NCBI RefSeq assembly: GCF_047511655.1
Contig: NC_133390.1
Coordinates: forward strand, 128,889,583-128,953,582
From: Castor canadensis
Taxonomy: Eukaryota; Chordata; Mammalia; Rodentia; Castoridae
Direction: 5' to 3'
DNA length: 64,000 nucleotides
The position numbers were made by a program, and so were the translations under genes. The stretch's first letter is position 1; every line of letters starts with the position of its first letter. The notes beneath the pieces were generated by a model. The model was not told the DNA's origin. It was given only the letters and a program-made list of their open reading frames with translations, and did not search any database. Of the stretch, positions 1-11,708 are shown piece by piece.

Positions 1-425
1 AGCACATACTGGAGATATGGGAATAGGTAGAAAACCCAAAACATGAAAGTGTTTGATGTCCCCACTTCAGAGGAACTAATACAGAAACTTTAAAGCAACA
101 GAGATCAATACAGGAAGGGGATCAGGATCTGGTGAAAAGGTCAGGTAGAGATGAATCAACTTGGGATGTAACACATTTGTACATGGAAGCAATGCTAGGA
201 ATCTCTCTGTATAGCTATCCTTATCTCAACTAGCAAAAATGCTTTGTCTTTCTTGTTATTGCTTATGTCTTCTTTTCAACAAAATTGGAGATAAGGGCAG
301 AACAGGTTCTGCCTGGAGCAAGGGAACATGGGGGGAGAGGAAGGGGGTAGGAGGGGGGGGGAGTAATGGCCCAAATAGTGTATGCAAATGGGAATAAATA
401 AATAAATAAATAGAAAAATAAAAAA
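1..425 (+). mobile_element. L1 LINE 3' end (3' UTR and tail), older copy
   Basis: This stretch matches the 3' UTR seen in the younger L1 copies at 23.4 and 60.9 kb. They share, in order, the AAAGCAAC block, the CTATCCTTATCTCAAC block, the ACAAAATTGGAGATAAGGGCA block, a G-rich tract (about 328-363) and an A-rich AATAAATAAATAAATAG tail near 400-415. It is more diverged than those copies and starts before the window. It is a retrotransposon remnant on the plus strand with no coding capacity left. Confidence 0.85.
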
Positions 426-429
426 GAAC

Positions 430-1320
430 AAATGACCTGGAAAGACATTTGTCCAAAGAAAACATACAAATGTCCAGCAAGCATGCAAAAACATATACTT
501 GATATCATTAATCATCAGGTGAATGCAAGTAAAATACATAGTATTACCTCACATTGTTAGGATGCTATTATCAAAAAGACAAGAGGTAAGTGTTGGCAAA
601 GATTCAGAATAAAATGAACCCTTGTCCATGCTTGGTAGAAATGTAGATTGGTGTTCTGTAAACAATATGGAGATTCCTAAAGAAATTAAAAATTGAACTA
701 AATGACTGACACAGTCATTTAGCTTCTGAATTTATATCTAACAGAAGTGAAATCACTACCTTATGAAGATACTGGCATTAAGTACCGATCAACAGATGAA
801 TGGATAAATTATGGCATATATGCAACAGAGTATTGCTTAGCCTTAAAAAGAAGATCCCAAAAAAAGCATGGATGTAATTGGAGAATTTTATGTTAAATCA
901 AATGATTCAGACATAGAAATAAAAATACAACATGACCTCATTTACATGTGGAAGCTAAAAAATGTCAAGCTCACAGGAGCAGAGAGTAGAATGGTGATTG
1001 TCAGGGATGTAGGGGTGGGGAAAATGGGGATATTTCAGTCTAAGGGTAGAAAGTTTTAGTTTTATGGAAAAAATGTCTGGTGATACAGATTAAAGGCTAT
1101 AGATAGTAATATCGTAAGCATACTGGAAATTTGTAACATAGTACATGTTAGGTAGTCTTTCTTACCACATGTACAAAAAGAAGTATAAAGGAAAGCAGCT
1201 TATGATAGGTGATGGATATGTTAATTTGCTTGATTGTGGTAATGATTTGACCATTGTATATCAAAACATCATGCTGTACACCTTATTATTATGTAAAATA
1301 ATAAAAATTGATTGGAAACA
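430..1320 (+). mobile_element. Old L1 fragment, ORF2 3' region/3' UTR
   Basis: The sequence follows the usual order of the L1 ORF2 C-terminal coding region and 3' UTR. It has a degraded stretch corresponding to 'AACCCTTGT...GGTAGAAATGTA', then 'AACAATATGGAG', then an 'ACAGATGAATGGATAAA' block and an 'ATGTGGAAGCTAAAAAA' block. All frames are broken; the 63- and 61-codon open frames here are chance remnants. It is much older than the element just upstream, which may have inserted beside or into it. A perfect hairpin lies at 698-722. Confidence 0.7.
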
Positions 1321-1330
1321 ACAAGAATGA

Positions 1331-2110
1331 TCTATACAATGGTTTGAAGGCATTGAATTGTAACTAACTCAGAACTTAAGAGGCTATAATCACTGAGAGA
1401 AGGGAAGCAAAGGGAATGAGCGTTTTCACTGAAGGCATTATTCACTTTGTTATATGGGGTAACAGTTCAGGAAGACAGAGGCAGCCATATTGCACTGGAG
1501 TTCAGGGCTTCCTAGACTGTGTAGCTTGAAGGGAGAAATCTCAGAAACAATATTGTTATTTTTCTCAAAATAAAAATGTTGACTATTCCTATGAACAGCA
1601 GTTATGAAAATGCACATATTGGCTCACTCTTCAGGAAAGGATCTTCTAAGGAGTATGTTCAGTTTATATCCTTTAGTGGCAGTGCCCTTAGATCTTCCAC
1701 AGCTGTTTTCTTCCTTTCTTCCTCAGCTTTTGAACAAAGGTTCTGTTCTTCTCAGGCAGACTCAGGCACTGACTTAGTTGGGTGAGGGTCCTGGGATCTG
1801 GCCACTTGTTCATAGGATGCCTGAACACCCAGTGTGCTGCTGCCGGGACTTCCTAAACTGCGGTCTGAGGCTCTTACTAGCTAAGTGTCCTTTCTTTCCC
1901 TCTCCTCTCATGGGTCTTAGACTTGCATTGTGGCCTGAAGTTTCTCTCTGTCTACTTCTGCTACATTTTCCCATTTTGTTTCACAAGCGTTATTCCCAAT
2001 AAGTCCACTACTTTTCAAATCTTTTATCTGTTTCACGGAGGCCCCGTCAATATGATCCACTTGCTTCTGCCTCAATTGTTCACTTCCTTTTACAGCAAAA
2101 CTTTTCAAAA
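1331..2110. other. Unassigned sequence, no gene seen
   Basis: No open frame above 75 codons, no recognisable protein domain and no clear repeat family were found. The short open frames on both strands overlap one another and look random. Confidence 0.5.
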
Positions 2111-2111
2111 T

Positions 2112-2300
2112 AGTTCTTTTTTTTAAATTCATTTATTTACACGTGCATACATTGTTTGGGTCATTTCTCCCCCCTGGCCTCCCCTCCCACTCTCTTCCCC
2201 CTTTCCCCCTGTCCACAATACTCTTCCGCCAATTGGCTTTGAAGTCATTCCAACTATACTTTATAAAATTGGTCCATTTTTTACTCCTTCTTATACTCTT
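2112..2300 (-). mobile_element. L1 3' UTR fragment, antisense
   Basis: An oligo-T run (about 2117-2125) is followed by ATTTATTTACACGTGCATACATTGTTTGGGTCATTTCTCCCCCC-type sequence. That is the reverse complement of the 3' terminus of the young L1 family in this window. After the C-rich tract (2167-2213) similarity fades, so this is an older subfamily or a truncated copy. It has no coding potential. Confidence 0.75.
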
Positions 2301-2429
2301 TTGGCCTAAGTCACTGTCATTTCTCCCATGAATAATCATAGTAACACATTTCCTAGCTTCTCTTCTTGCCCTTGTCTATTCTCAGTTGAGCAGCCAGTGA
2401 TGAGTTTTTCAGGTATAAATCAGGTCATG

Positions 2430-3000
2430 TCATTTCTTGGCTCAAAATGCTCCTTTTTCCCAATTTTACTTAGAAGTGAAGCCAGAATCCCTGCAAAGAT
2501 CTGCAGGACCCTCCCTCTTCCCTCTGAATTCTCTCCTATTCCACTCTCTCATCTGCACTATCCCCTTGTCATTTCGCTAATGTAGTGCCAGGCATCCTCC
2601 TACTATAGGGCCTTCTCTGTAACCGTTTCCTCTGAATTGACTGCTTTTCCATGAGAGCAACCCTGCACTCTATTTAATAATCCCAGTAGGGAACCACTGT
2701 CTAATTTTCCACCTCTTTTCCCTCAACAATTTTTTTTCTCTCTAGTAACCTTTATTTAGCTTCTTCTAAAATTATCTTATTTATTATGTTTTCTATTTAT
2801 TTTCTATTAATTATTGTTGGATGAATAGATTGAATGATTCTTATAGAAATTCTGCCTCAAATCTGAAACCATATCCCCCAAATTAAATAATGCATAAGAT
2901 GGTGTGACTACATAAGATCAGGGATATTTGGCCTTCTTATTTTCTTATGGGTTCAGTGTCTGATACATAGAAGATGCTCAATAAATATTCATTTAATGGA
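2430..3000 (+). mobile_element. L2 LINE relic
   Basis: The 3' end carries the L2-type terminus: a phrase equivalent to 'tgatacatagaagatgctc' followed by AATAAATATTCATTTAATGGATGA (about 2955-3003). Upstream pyrimidine-rich sequence with 'CTTATTTATTATGTTTTC' fits the L2 3' UTR. It is heavily diverged, as expected for this ancient mammalian family. Confidence 0.6.
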
Positions 3001-3069
3001 TGAAAATTTGTTAACCTAAAGCTTCTAATTGAGGTGGTTAAATGGCTTTTGAAGACTGGGATGATATTG

Positions 3070-3205
3070 TAAAGCCACAATCCCAGCTATTCAAGAGACT
3101 GAGGCAGGAGGATTGAGAGTTCCAGGTATGGGCTACATATGTGAGACCCTGTCTTAAAAAACAAAGCAAAGCAAATTAAAGCAAAACAAAACAAAGCAGC
3201 AAATG
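3070..3205 (+). mobile_element. B1-like SINE (5' truncated)
   Basis: It contains the 7SL-derived core 'AATCCCAGCTATTCAAGAGACTGAGGCAGGAGGATTG', then 'GAGACCCTGTCTTAAAAAA', and ends in an A-rich tail with AAAGC/AAAAC repeats (3155-3200). The first ~20 bases of the family, including most of the A box, are missing or diverged. Confidence 0.85.
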
Positions 3206-4165
3206 GAAATGGCTAAAGGAGCCTGACCAAAGATGTCGCCACTTATGTGTAGGTCATGGTTCTGTTCATTCCCTTTAGCCTCCTAGGCTGTTCAGATTTG
3301 GGATGTTAAACATCCTAGCAAGCAACATGTGTATTCTCTGTAGCTTTTCTTTTCTTTGAACTTGGTGATAGAATTAACCCCATTCATTTGTTGGCTTATT
3401 CAGTCATTTAGCTCATCTTTGTGTACATGTTTACTGGGATTCTACTTTGTGTAGGACTCAATGTCAGATTTGTGAATAAAAGATGCAATATGTGGTTCAT
3501 GTCTTTTTGGATTTTCTAGCTTAGGGGAAGAAAAAAGGTAGACAGACAGACACATGAAACATTAAAAATGTCATAGAGGAATTACAAGTGCAATAAAAAT
3601 CCTCAGGGGATTTAAAGAAATCGAAATGCCAATTCTCCCTGGAGCAGGCATGGGGCACCCCTAGAGAAAGACTGACCTGAAGCACAGTTTGAAAGATAGA
3701 TGGTAATTTGCTGTGGTATCAGGACCAGTGTTAGGAGGGCAAGGAAAAGAAAGGCAGAGATAGGTGATGTGAATGACCTGAACAGTTAGGAAATCTGCAA
3801 AGAACCACAGGTGGTTTGGACAGGACAGGAAGACCCTGGATACTGTCTAGTTTTTTATTTTACCTTGGCATTAGGAACCATTGACAAAAGAGTCTCAAAG
3901 TGGTAGCTTTGTTTATTTATGACAGAAACTTTAATCCTTGGTTATATCTACATCTATTGTATTTTTCAAAAAATGTTATAAACACATAAGGTTCTGCTCA
4001 TGCTGTGTAGTATGGACAATGACAAAAGGCTCATAAAGGTAGAGAAGGGCGGAGTAGTGATAAGAATGTAATAAGAAAGCAATTGTGAGAATGAAACTTT
4101 GCTTTTGGGTTACTAGTTTCACAGAAAAAGGGGTCAACTCACAACTTGATGAATTCTTTCTTTCC
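3206..4165. other. Unassigned sequence
   Basis: No gene or clear repeat was recognised. The 96-codon minus-strand open frame starting near 4266 runs through the SINE at 4166-4358 and is not treated as a gene. Confidence 0.5.
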
Positions 4166-4358
4166 TTCTTTTTTTTCCAGTACTGGGGCTTAAACTCAGG
4201 GCCTTCACCTTGATCCACTCTACCAGCCCTATTTTTTGTGAAGGGCTTTTCAAGATAGGGTCTCATGGACTATTTCAATCACTTTGAACTGTGATCCTCC
4301 GGACCTCTGCCTCCTGAGTAGCTAGGATTATAAGTATGAGCCACTGGTGCTCAGCTGA
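4166..4358 (-). mobile_element. Composite ID+B1 SINE, antisense
   Basis: A T-rich start (the poly(A) tail of the other strand) precedes 'AGTACTGGGGCTTAAACTCAGGGCC', the reverse complement of an ID-type unit with a tRNA-like B box. It is fused to 'GGGTCTCA...GATCCTCCGGACCTCTGCCTCCTGAGTAGCTAGGATTATAAGTATGAGCCACTGG', the reverse complement of a B1 unit. The same tRNA-like plus 7SL-like fusion occurs at 21.6 and 37.6 kb. Confidence 0.85.
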
Positions 4359-4359
4359 A

Positions 4360-5105
4360 GGTTCATAAGATACAATAATTTTTCAGGTTTGAGCTTAGAA
4401 AGATGACTTTCTTGTGGTCACTTGCAAAAAGAGTCATTGAATAATGTGAGAGACATTGTCCTTGAATATCTTTTATAGATCAGGAGAGGTTTGTACTTTG
4501 AACTTCTACTTTTGTGCTCAGCCTTTCAGCAGAAAGATGATGAATATGAGGTTGACATTTTTTAATGGAAAATTCCAGGGTCCAGAGCCAAAAGACACCT
4601 TCTGAATATAGGGGAGTAAATGGGGAAAGGGAGTCTTTTCTTTTTCTTATATTTCTTATGTTTCCTAGCACAGACTTGGAGACATATACATTCTTGAAAT
4701 AAGTATTCTTCTATGGATTTTATTGTGATGAAACTTTAATTTCTCAGGTTTTCAGAGTTATTTTCATGCTCTGAGCTGAGAATTAAAAAATAAAGGAGAA
4801 AATAATGATGTACAAACAATTACCAGGGCTCCTACTGAAACTTCTCATTAGAGTTGGACGTGGTGAGTTGTTTGTTGTTGGCAAATTTAGGGCTTAATGG
4901 CCAACCTAGAATCATGTCAGATGCTCAGCCCCCTTTCAGGAATACCCAAGTCAGAGGACCAGAGACAGAATGGTTTGGGGGCAGGAGCTTTCATATCTTC
5001 AGAACTTGGAAATAATTATTTTTGAGCAATGGAAATAATGAGTTTTTTATTTCTATAGACTCGTATTGCAGAAGCAAAGAATGATTGGAAAAAATAAGAA
5101 CTTCC
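4360..5105. other. Unassigned sequence
   Basis: Only short overlapping open frames (63-73 codons) without recognisable domains. No confident repeat call. Confidence 0.4.
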
Positions 5106-5109
5106 ATCT

Positions 5110-5250
5110 TTAAAATTGGCAAAGTGTTGTTCACTAAGCATAAACTCATCACTACCCTAATATGCAGGGACTCAAATAAGATTATTTTCTCTCCTTTCAC
5201 AAATGAAGAAACTGAGGTACAGAGGGGAGAATTGAGTTTGTTTCATTACA
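5110..5250 (+). mobile_element. MIR SINE relic
   Basis: The stretch 'TTTCACAAATGAAGAAACTGAGGTACAGAGGGGAGA' (about 5195-5231) matches the MIR core ('ttacagatgaggaaactgaggc'). Weaker similarity extends upstream. Confidence 0.6.
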
Positions 5251-5361
5251 CAAAACCCTTAACTCCCAGATTCCAGTTCTTTGTTATTTTCTCAGGTCAC
5301 ACCTAGTCTTTCAAAGATGTGTCCCCACAAATAAATATCTCTAATAAGTCTCTCTCTCTTG

Positions 5362-5465
5362 CATTTTTTCAAGACTGAGTCTTCTATGTAGCCCATCCAA
5401 CTTGCTGTCCTTTTCTCAAGCCTCCTGAGTGTTGAAATTACAGAGGTACATCACCAAGCCTTCTC
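5362..5465 (-). mobile_element. B1-like SINE monomer, antisense
   Basis: 'TTTTTTCAAGACTGAGTCTTCTATGTAGCCCATCCAACTTGC' followed by 'CAAGCCTCCTGAGTGTTGAAATTACAGAGGTACATCACC' is the reverse complement of a B1 element (tail, 'gggctacatagaag', 'gtaatttcaacactcaggagg'). It is diverged, and no TSD was found. Confidence 0.75.
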
Positions 5466-6940
5466 TGACAGATCTCTTAGAAATAGGAGCCTTGGCCTCT
5501 GAAATGAGATTGCTGTGTGCAGAAAGTCAGAAGACAGGTCATGTAATTTCTTAACGTATTTTCTTTTCTTTTAATCACCTGACTCTTTCTTATAAGTTAG
5601 CAGTGTCCCTGACATGGGGTTGACCATGTTATAGGTTGTGGTGGATGGTGAGTGGATGGAGGGTACACACAACTTTGTTGTATGTTGTGGCTTGTCTCTA
5701 CAGGAGGAGGTGAATACTTCATTTTAGAGACATTGGATTCCAACTCAAAGTGGTCCAGAAGTCTCATAGCTTGCTGTTGATTCAATGTCACAACCATTTG
5801 TAGCCACAAAATCTTAAATAAATGGCACTGCAAACAGGAACTTTTCCTAACACTATGGACTTAAGAATCTTTTTTTTCCCTCACTATTTACCTCCTGGGA
5901 TCAGTTTCTTCCTCTGTATTTGATTCCTTCCTTTCTCTCACAAGTTCCACTTGTTTTCTACAAGAGTACCTGCTTGAATAAGAGGACAGGCAGATGTTGA
6001 CTTCCATACTGTAAAGGTTACAAAAAAGGGTGATTAATTTATATCCATGACAAATTTACTCTGATGCAATACTGATAGCCCTTGAAATTATATATATTCC
6101 ATTTTAAAAACAGAAGACCTTTTGTTTTTTCCCGTAGCTGCCTAACAGAACTTAATTCAAAGTTAGGTTCAAATCTCCCTAGTGACAGACTTCGGTTGTT
6201 TCAGAAATAAAACCAGTGACAATTTCCAGTTTAAACATTGTAAAGGCCCCCTTTTCCAAATGTATTCATATTTGCTTGCCTTGTTTATTATCTTAATCCA
6301 GTCTATTAACATCTGCTTCAACAGGGGCAAAATACAGTTACAAATGGTTTCTGGTTATAATTATTAAGAATTATTCCTGGTGTAAGTTAGATTTATATAG
6401 AAGATAATAATGTCTTAGAGTATTTTGTTTGATAAAGTTGCCACTTTAGGAGAGACAGATATCATGACTTGGTTGCCCTTGGAATTATTCAAGGATAAAC
6501 ATATATGTATAACTTTCTCTCTCTCCCATTTCTCCCATGCCTGCCTGTCCTTCACAGCCCCCTTTCTCAGCATGCCCATGCTTTGAGTTCATTCTGGATC
6601 CAGCAGAGTGGATTGTGCAATCTTTCTGCTAGCAAAGTCTGAGTCAGTTGTACAAGTATAGGTCAGTCAGTGCCTGGTAGGTGTGCAATGAGCATCTGGT
6701 GCCCAGGCAGTGGCAGTTTGACCGTGTGGTTTCCCCATTAGATCTGAGCCCTTTCTGAGCAACAATTCACTTGTTTGATGCCAATATTTTAATGTGCTCA
6801 TTCTAGACTGTTCTATCTTAGAACCAAACTCTGTCCTATATTCTTAGATGTGGCTCAATCCTTTCAAACAAAGGTCTCCCTTATCTTGATTTCCCTTAGC
6901 TAATGCTGACTAGGTCGATTATACTTTCCTTATCCCTGAT
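5466..6940. other. Unassigned sequence
   Basis: Nothing convincing as a gene. The reading frames are at most 78 codons and carry no motif. No clear repeat. Confidence 0.4.
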
Positions 6941-6944
6941 CCTT

Positions 6945-7080
6945 AATCCATCCCCATGTTCATCTCCATTCCCATCCCTGTCTTCATCCCCATCCTGACC
7001 ACCATCCCATTCCCATCCACATTTTCATCTCCATCTTGTACTCCATCCTTATTTCCATCCACACTGCCATCTTCAACTCT
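6945..7080 (+). repeat. Degenerate CCCATY-type hexamer tandem repeat
   Basis: The run is built from variants of CCCATT/CCCATC/TTCATC/TCCATC, about 20 units, with the phase kept by six-base steps. It gives repeat-like peptides on both strands (Ile/Pro/Phe on plus; Gly/Met/Asp/Glu on minus). These explain the 89- and 85-codon open frames, which are therefore not genes. Confidence 0.8.
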
Positions 7081-7199
7081 GTCTACCAATACCAACCCAG
7101 TTTTAAGCTCCTGTACCCTATTGTCTTCAGTGATAGGATTGTTTAATGTGCTAACCAATCCCCAAATTCTACACTGTGGAACCAGCCAGCTGATAGACA

Positions 7200-10155
7200 C
7201 AATAGAGCATTTGGAAGCTGGTTGAGAAATAAAGAATCAGAAGCCAATTAGGTTCTATTATGGTGTTCCCAGTTGCACTCTTCTGCTCACATCCTAGGCC
7301 TTTTCATTCTGGTTCTAATTCCTCTCTCTTGTGTCTCTTTATCAAATCTGTCTTTGTTCACCGACTTTTGACATAACTGCATGTGCTTTTCTTTCATCTA
7401 AGACACAAACCTCTTTCCCTTGATTACATTTCCATTACTCTGATAAAGCTTGAGGTTGTACAAGAAATATACATCTAACCAGTGTTCCCTCTTCTAGGAA
7501 TTTGGCTTATTGGAACTAAAAAGAATTTAGGGTAATATTGAGATCTCTTCCTAAAGCAAGGATTTAGGAATAAGTGGGAGATAATCACACCTTATCATAT
7601 TTATTAATTCATCTATGTACATCCTATACTTCTCTGCACCAATCAGTATTTGCAGTTTATAAGAAAATTTCTGAAATCCATGCAGAAAATCTAAAAAAAT
7701 TAATAATAAATTTCTGTAGAGTAGAATCTTCTCAAGATAGAGCATTGAGATTAGCTGCCAGACAAAGAGATAAAGAGATTTGCTAAGAAAGTCATTTAAT
7801 AGATAATAAATCTAACCCAAATTAGACCCCTGGGTCCCAACCCAATGCATCAGATATCCTAATTTCAGAAATGCAAATGTTATAAGATTAACATAGAATG
7901 AAATATTGAGAGGAGATTAAGCATAACCTGATGCACTATTAATCTTAACCTTCTTCTAAGAGTCATGTTTCAGAGGAGGTAGAAAAGCACTCCCCAAAGG
8001 AAGCTTTATGTCTAGTAGCCTATTCAAATAGGCAGATGGCTTTGTTTAATATGTGGATGTTATGGAAGGGAGACTTCTGTTTTTATTCTCTTTGGCTTTC
8101 TAGAAGAAACACTGACCTATGCTATAGCAGAATTTATCAGTGTTGTTTGTAATCACAGCTTCTACCACACCATGACACTGTACCTTATAAATTGAACTTA
8201 GAAACACAAGATAAATTATGCAGCTTATGAAGTACTCAGAAAACAGCACTGTAGGAAGTTAACATTAATAACAACTTCATTACAAGTTTAGCTCATTTGA
8301 ACCTGTACTTAATTTTAACTTTCTTACCAACATATTACATTCTCTACTTGGAAGATTATTTTAATCTATTAGAAGAAAGTAGGATTTTCCAATAACAAAA
8401 TCATCAAATAAAAAAGTGAAAAGAATTGCACTTTATAGAATCCTATGATAAAGAATATCAGTATTTGTCAAATCTGTGCTGGAATTTCCAACAACTAAAA
8501 ATACAAATTTCAGCTGTCCAACTTCAATTCAGCACAGCTTGTCTAAATTTAACCCTCTGACATAAAAACAACTTGAAATTTATCGAACTCATTTAAGCTA
8601 GCAGTTTTGACTTGTCAGATACCCGTAGAGCACAATTAGGCTGAGAAAATCTAACTTCTGTCATATATAAGGATTATAATCACCCAAATTTTCTTTCTTA
8701 AGTCATCCAATCAGGTTCCTATTCAATGCACTGCTTGGTTCCTAACACTGTTGAGATCCTCAAGCCTCCATTTTCATGCTATAGTGGGATCAATATTTTT
8801 TCTAGCATAACTAGAATAGACTTATTTGTAGAGCTGAGGTCCCATTGGAACTAGAAAATAAGAGTCTTTCAATTATTCTTTGTCTCTTTGAGTATGAGAA
8901 TATTCTGGATAGGTTAAAATATTTTAAGCAATACGTTATTAGAATACATTTGAACTTTCATGTATTGAGCTAAAGCTCAATACTTGTTAGGTTGTCATGG
9001 TTTCACAAACTAAATCCTTTCATCTTGTATACCTTTTGATTCCTCTTGACCTCTGAGTAATCTGTAGAATAGGCATATTTGGAAATAAAATTGTTTTATT
9101 TTGTTCAGATCAACCAACATTCTTAGTACTACTCTGCACCAGACCTTGATTTAAGCCCTAACAATACAGAAATGGAGCAATTCCAGCCATGGTTCATAGG
9201 TTCATAAAAGATTTGAAATGATAGTCTGGGAACATGAATCTCTTGGGAGAGAGGAAAGTTGTTAAAGATAGATTTTCTGCTTTCTGGCATGGTATTGTTG
9301 GTTTTCTCAACTCTTTTACTTTATAAGGCATAAAAACATCAGTTTTCCTTGGGTGTGTGTGGTAAGGAAGAGAAAAAGGGAATCTTCTACAGGTGAATGT
9401 GTCCCCAAATGTTATCTTGTTCATATTCTTTTCTTGTCCTTGCATTGGCCATGCACACATATGGCATGTGCTACCTGTCAGATCTTTTTAATGACCTTCA
9501 ATGGCCATACAGATTTGAGTGTGTTCCAGATACAGAGTAGAGGGAGAGTGCTTGTTCTCATAAAGTCAACTATTTGGTGATGAGACAGAAACAAGCAAGT
9601 AGAGGAAGAAACATTGAACATTGGTTCCACATAGTCAAAAGCCAAGCAATAGAAAATGAGTTCTGTGAGGTAGCAACATATTATAAAGTAAGATTTGGCA
9701 GATTAGGAGCAAACTCATAAATCTGTAGAGTGGAGAGTGTTTCTCACAATGGAAATGAAGCCAGGATGGTTGGAGAAGAGTGGATATGGAAGATGGCGAT
9801 AAGAAAAGAGGTTTAATACTGACTGAGGATATTGACAAGGTTTCGTAGGACGTGACAAGGAATTAGGTTTTATCGCAATCCAACCTGAAGACATTAAAAG
9901 TTTTTAAAATCACATATCATATTATATGATTTGTATTTTTAGAGTCTTCTGGTTGCTTCATAGTGGATGTTTTTGTCCTAGGGAGAGACAAAGAATAGAA
10001 GCAGTTGCACTGTTCTAGGCTGCTGCAGTAACATAGATAAAAGATGCTAATGGCTTGGCCCACAGCAAGTGCAAGCCCATCATCCTCTTCTTTTGCCTTC
10101 CTACCTGGCACTGCTTCTTCCTTCCCAAGCAGTCCCCCTTTTACATTCATGAAAT
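7200..10155. other. Unassigned, repeat-poor sequence
   Basis: About 3 kb without a confident repeat or gene call. Open frames reach 90 codons (minus strand, 9917-10189), but none has a recognisable domain, and those near 9.2-9.6 kb overlap on opposite strands. Confidence 0.4.
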
Positions 10156-10159
10156 TTTT

Positions 10160-10775
10160 TTTTTCTTGTTTGAGTACTAGCTTCCACATGTGAGAGAAAA
10201 TATGTGGTATTTGTCTTTCTAAGTTGGGCTTATTTTGTTTAACATGATTTTCTCCAGTCTCATCTATTTATTTCAAATATTTTCAAACAGAAAAATTGAA
10301 AAATAAAATAATAACCATCTGAATGCCATCAAGATTCAATAATTAATATTTTTTAATTACCTGTATACTTACAGTTTCATATCTAAGCATTTAATAGCTG
10401 AAGATACCATGAGAACTCTATTTCATTTAACATGCATTTTCTAAGAGTAAGGATATTCTCTTTCAATGCCACAATGACATTATCACTATTGAAAATAATA
10501 ACACTGATTCTACAGTCAATGATTCCACAATCAACATTTTTAGCATACTTTGTTTCTTTCATCTTCCATAACTTGGCTGTTGTGAACAGTGCTGTGGTAA
10601 ATATTGATGATCACTGTGGAATGTCTTTATTGTGTCCTGGTTTACATCCCTTTGGATATATGACCAGGAGCAGCATCAACTGGATCATATGGCACTTCTA
10701 TTTTTGCAGGCTAATTGTCTTGTAGAGTGTACTAACTTCTGAATTTTTTTGATTAATTCCCTGGACTCAACCCTA
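10160..10775 (-). mobile_element. Old L1 fragment(s), antisense
   Basis: Signatures of antisense L1 3' sequence are present: 'GGGCTTATTTTGTTTAACATGATTTTCTCCAGTCTCATC' near 10226-10265, then 'CTTGGCTGTTGTGAACAGTGCTGTGG' near 10572 and 'CCTTTGGATATATGACCAGGAGCAGCATCAACTGGATCATATGG' near 10650. A 270-base segment (10270-10540) between these blocks does not fit and may be an insertion. Confidence 0.75.
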
Positions 10776-11262
10776 CACTTTTTACTCACCGCCCCAGCGC
10801 TTTGGGAGTGGCCACATGCTGGCACATTACATTCTAATACCTTGAATACTTCTGTCCTGCAGAAACCATGAATTGGACTTTAATATTGGTATTTTGATAT
10901 TAGCTTTCTTGGTGAAAGAATATTCCAAGGAGGAAAGTTAGCATTTTATGTGACACTGAGGGCAGCTCTTCCTCTTTTCCATCAAAAGGACTGAAACCCA
11001 GGAGAGAGTCACACTTGCTGGGCATAGTGGAATTGTCATCCTGAGAGAGGGTGACTAGTCAAAGTGACTTCTGGAGTTCTCTTGTCAGTTAGGGTCCACT
11101 GAACTCCTTTGCCAATGGCTCCTCCAGAGCTTACCCAGTTGTACAGGGTCCTGCCTTGGGATGTCTTGACTGATGCTCAAAGGTTTTACAGGTCAAGAGT
11201 GGTTAGTTTGATAGGGGTTCTAATTGAATCTCTTGTGGGCCTTTCAGTCTCCATACCATGGA
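10776..11262. other. Unassigned sequence
   Basis: No gene recognised. The short frames starting near 11109 and 11224 run into the B1 SINE downstream. Confidence 0.4.
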
Positions 11263-11272
11263 AGAACCAAGA

Positions 11273-11395
11273 TCCTGATCCAGGCATGGTGGTACATGCC
11301 TGTAATTCCAGCACTGGGGAAGTTAGGGCAAGAAGATTATGAGTTCAGGTTACATAATGAGATCCTGTCTCAGACAAAAACAAAAGCAAAACCTG
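11273..11395 (+). mobile_element. B1-like SINE with TSD
   Basis: 'CAGGCATGGTGGTACATGCCTGTAATTCCAGCAC' carries the A box and 7SL core; 'GAGATCCTGTCTCAGACAAAAACAAAAGC' is the 3' end and tail. The element is flanked by the direct repeat GAACCAAGA at 11264-11272 and 11396-11404, a target-site duplication from L1-mediated insertion. Confidence 0.9.
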
Positions 11396-11483
11396 GAACC
11401 AAGACTGTTGCAGAAGAAGGCAAGAAAATTTGTAAGGCTAGAAATATTTAATAAGCTTTCTTTGTGTCTCTTCACTGTAGATG

Positions 11484-11706
11484 AGCAAAGTCCAACAGAA
11501 CTTTCTACAATGATGGAAACATTCTTTTCCTTCTGTTGTGCTTTCCAATATGGAAGCTTCAGCTACATATTGCCATTGAACATTTGAAATGTCACTGAGA
11601 AGTGTCTTTAAATTTAATGTAATCGTAGTTAATTTAAATTTAATAAATATATATAGCCATGTGTGACGAGTGGCTATTATGTGAAAAACACTATTGTAGA
11701 CAGAAT
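11484..11706. mobile_element. hAT-Charlie-like non-autonomous DNA transposon relic
   Basis: The ends are inverted: 'AAAGTCCAACAGAACTTTCTACAATGATGGAAA' at the left and 'TATAGCCATGTGTGACGAGTGGCTATTATG...ACTATTGTAGACAG' at the right. This resembles the mammalian MER-type hAT elements with terminal 'cagcgctgtccaatagaa'. No transposase. I do not assign the exact subfamily. Confidence 0.6.
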
Positions 11707-11708
11707 TG

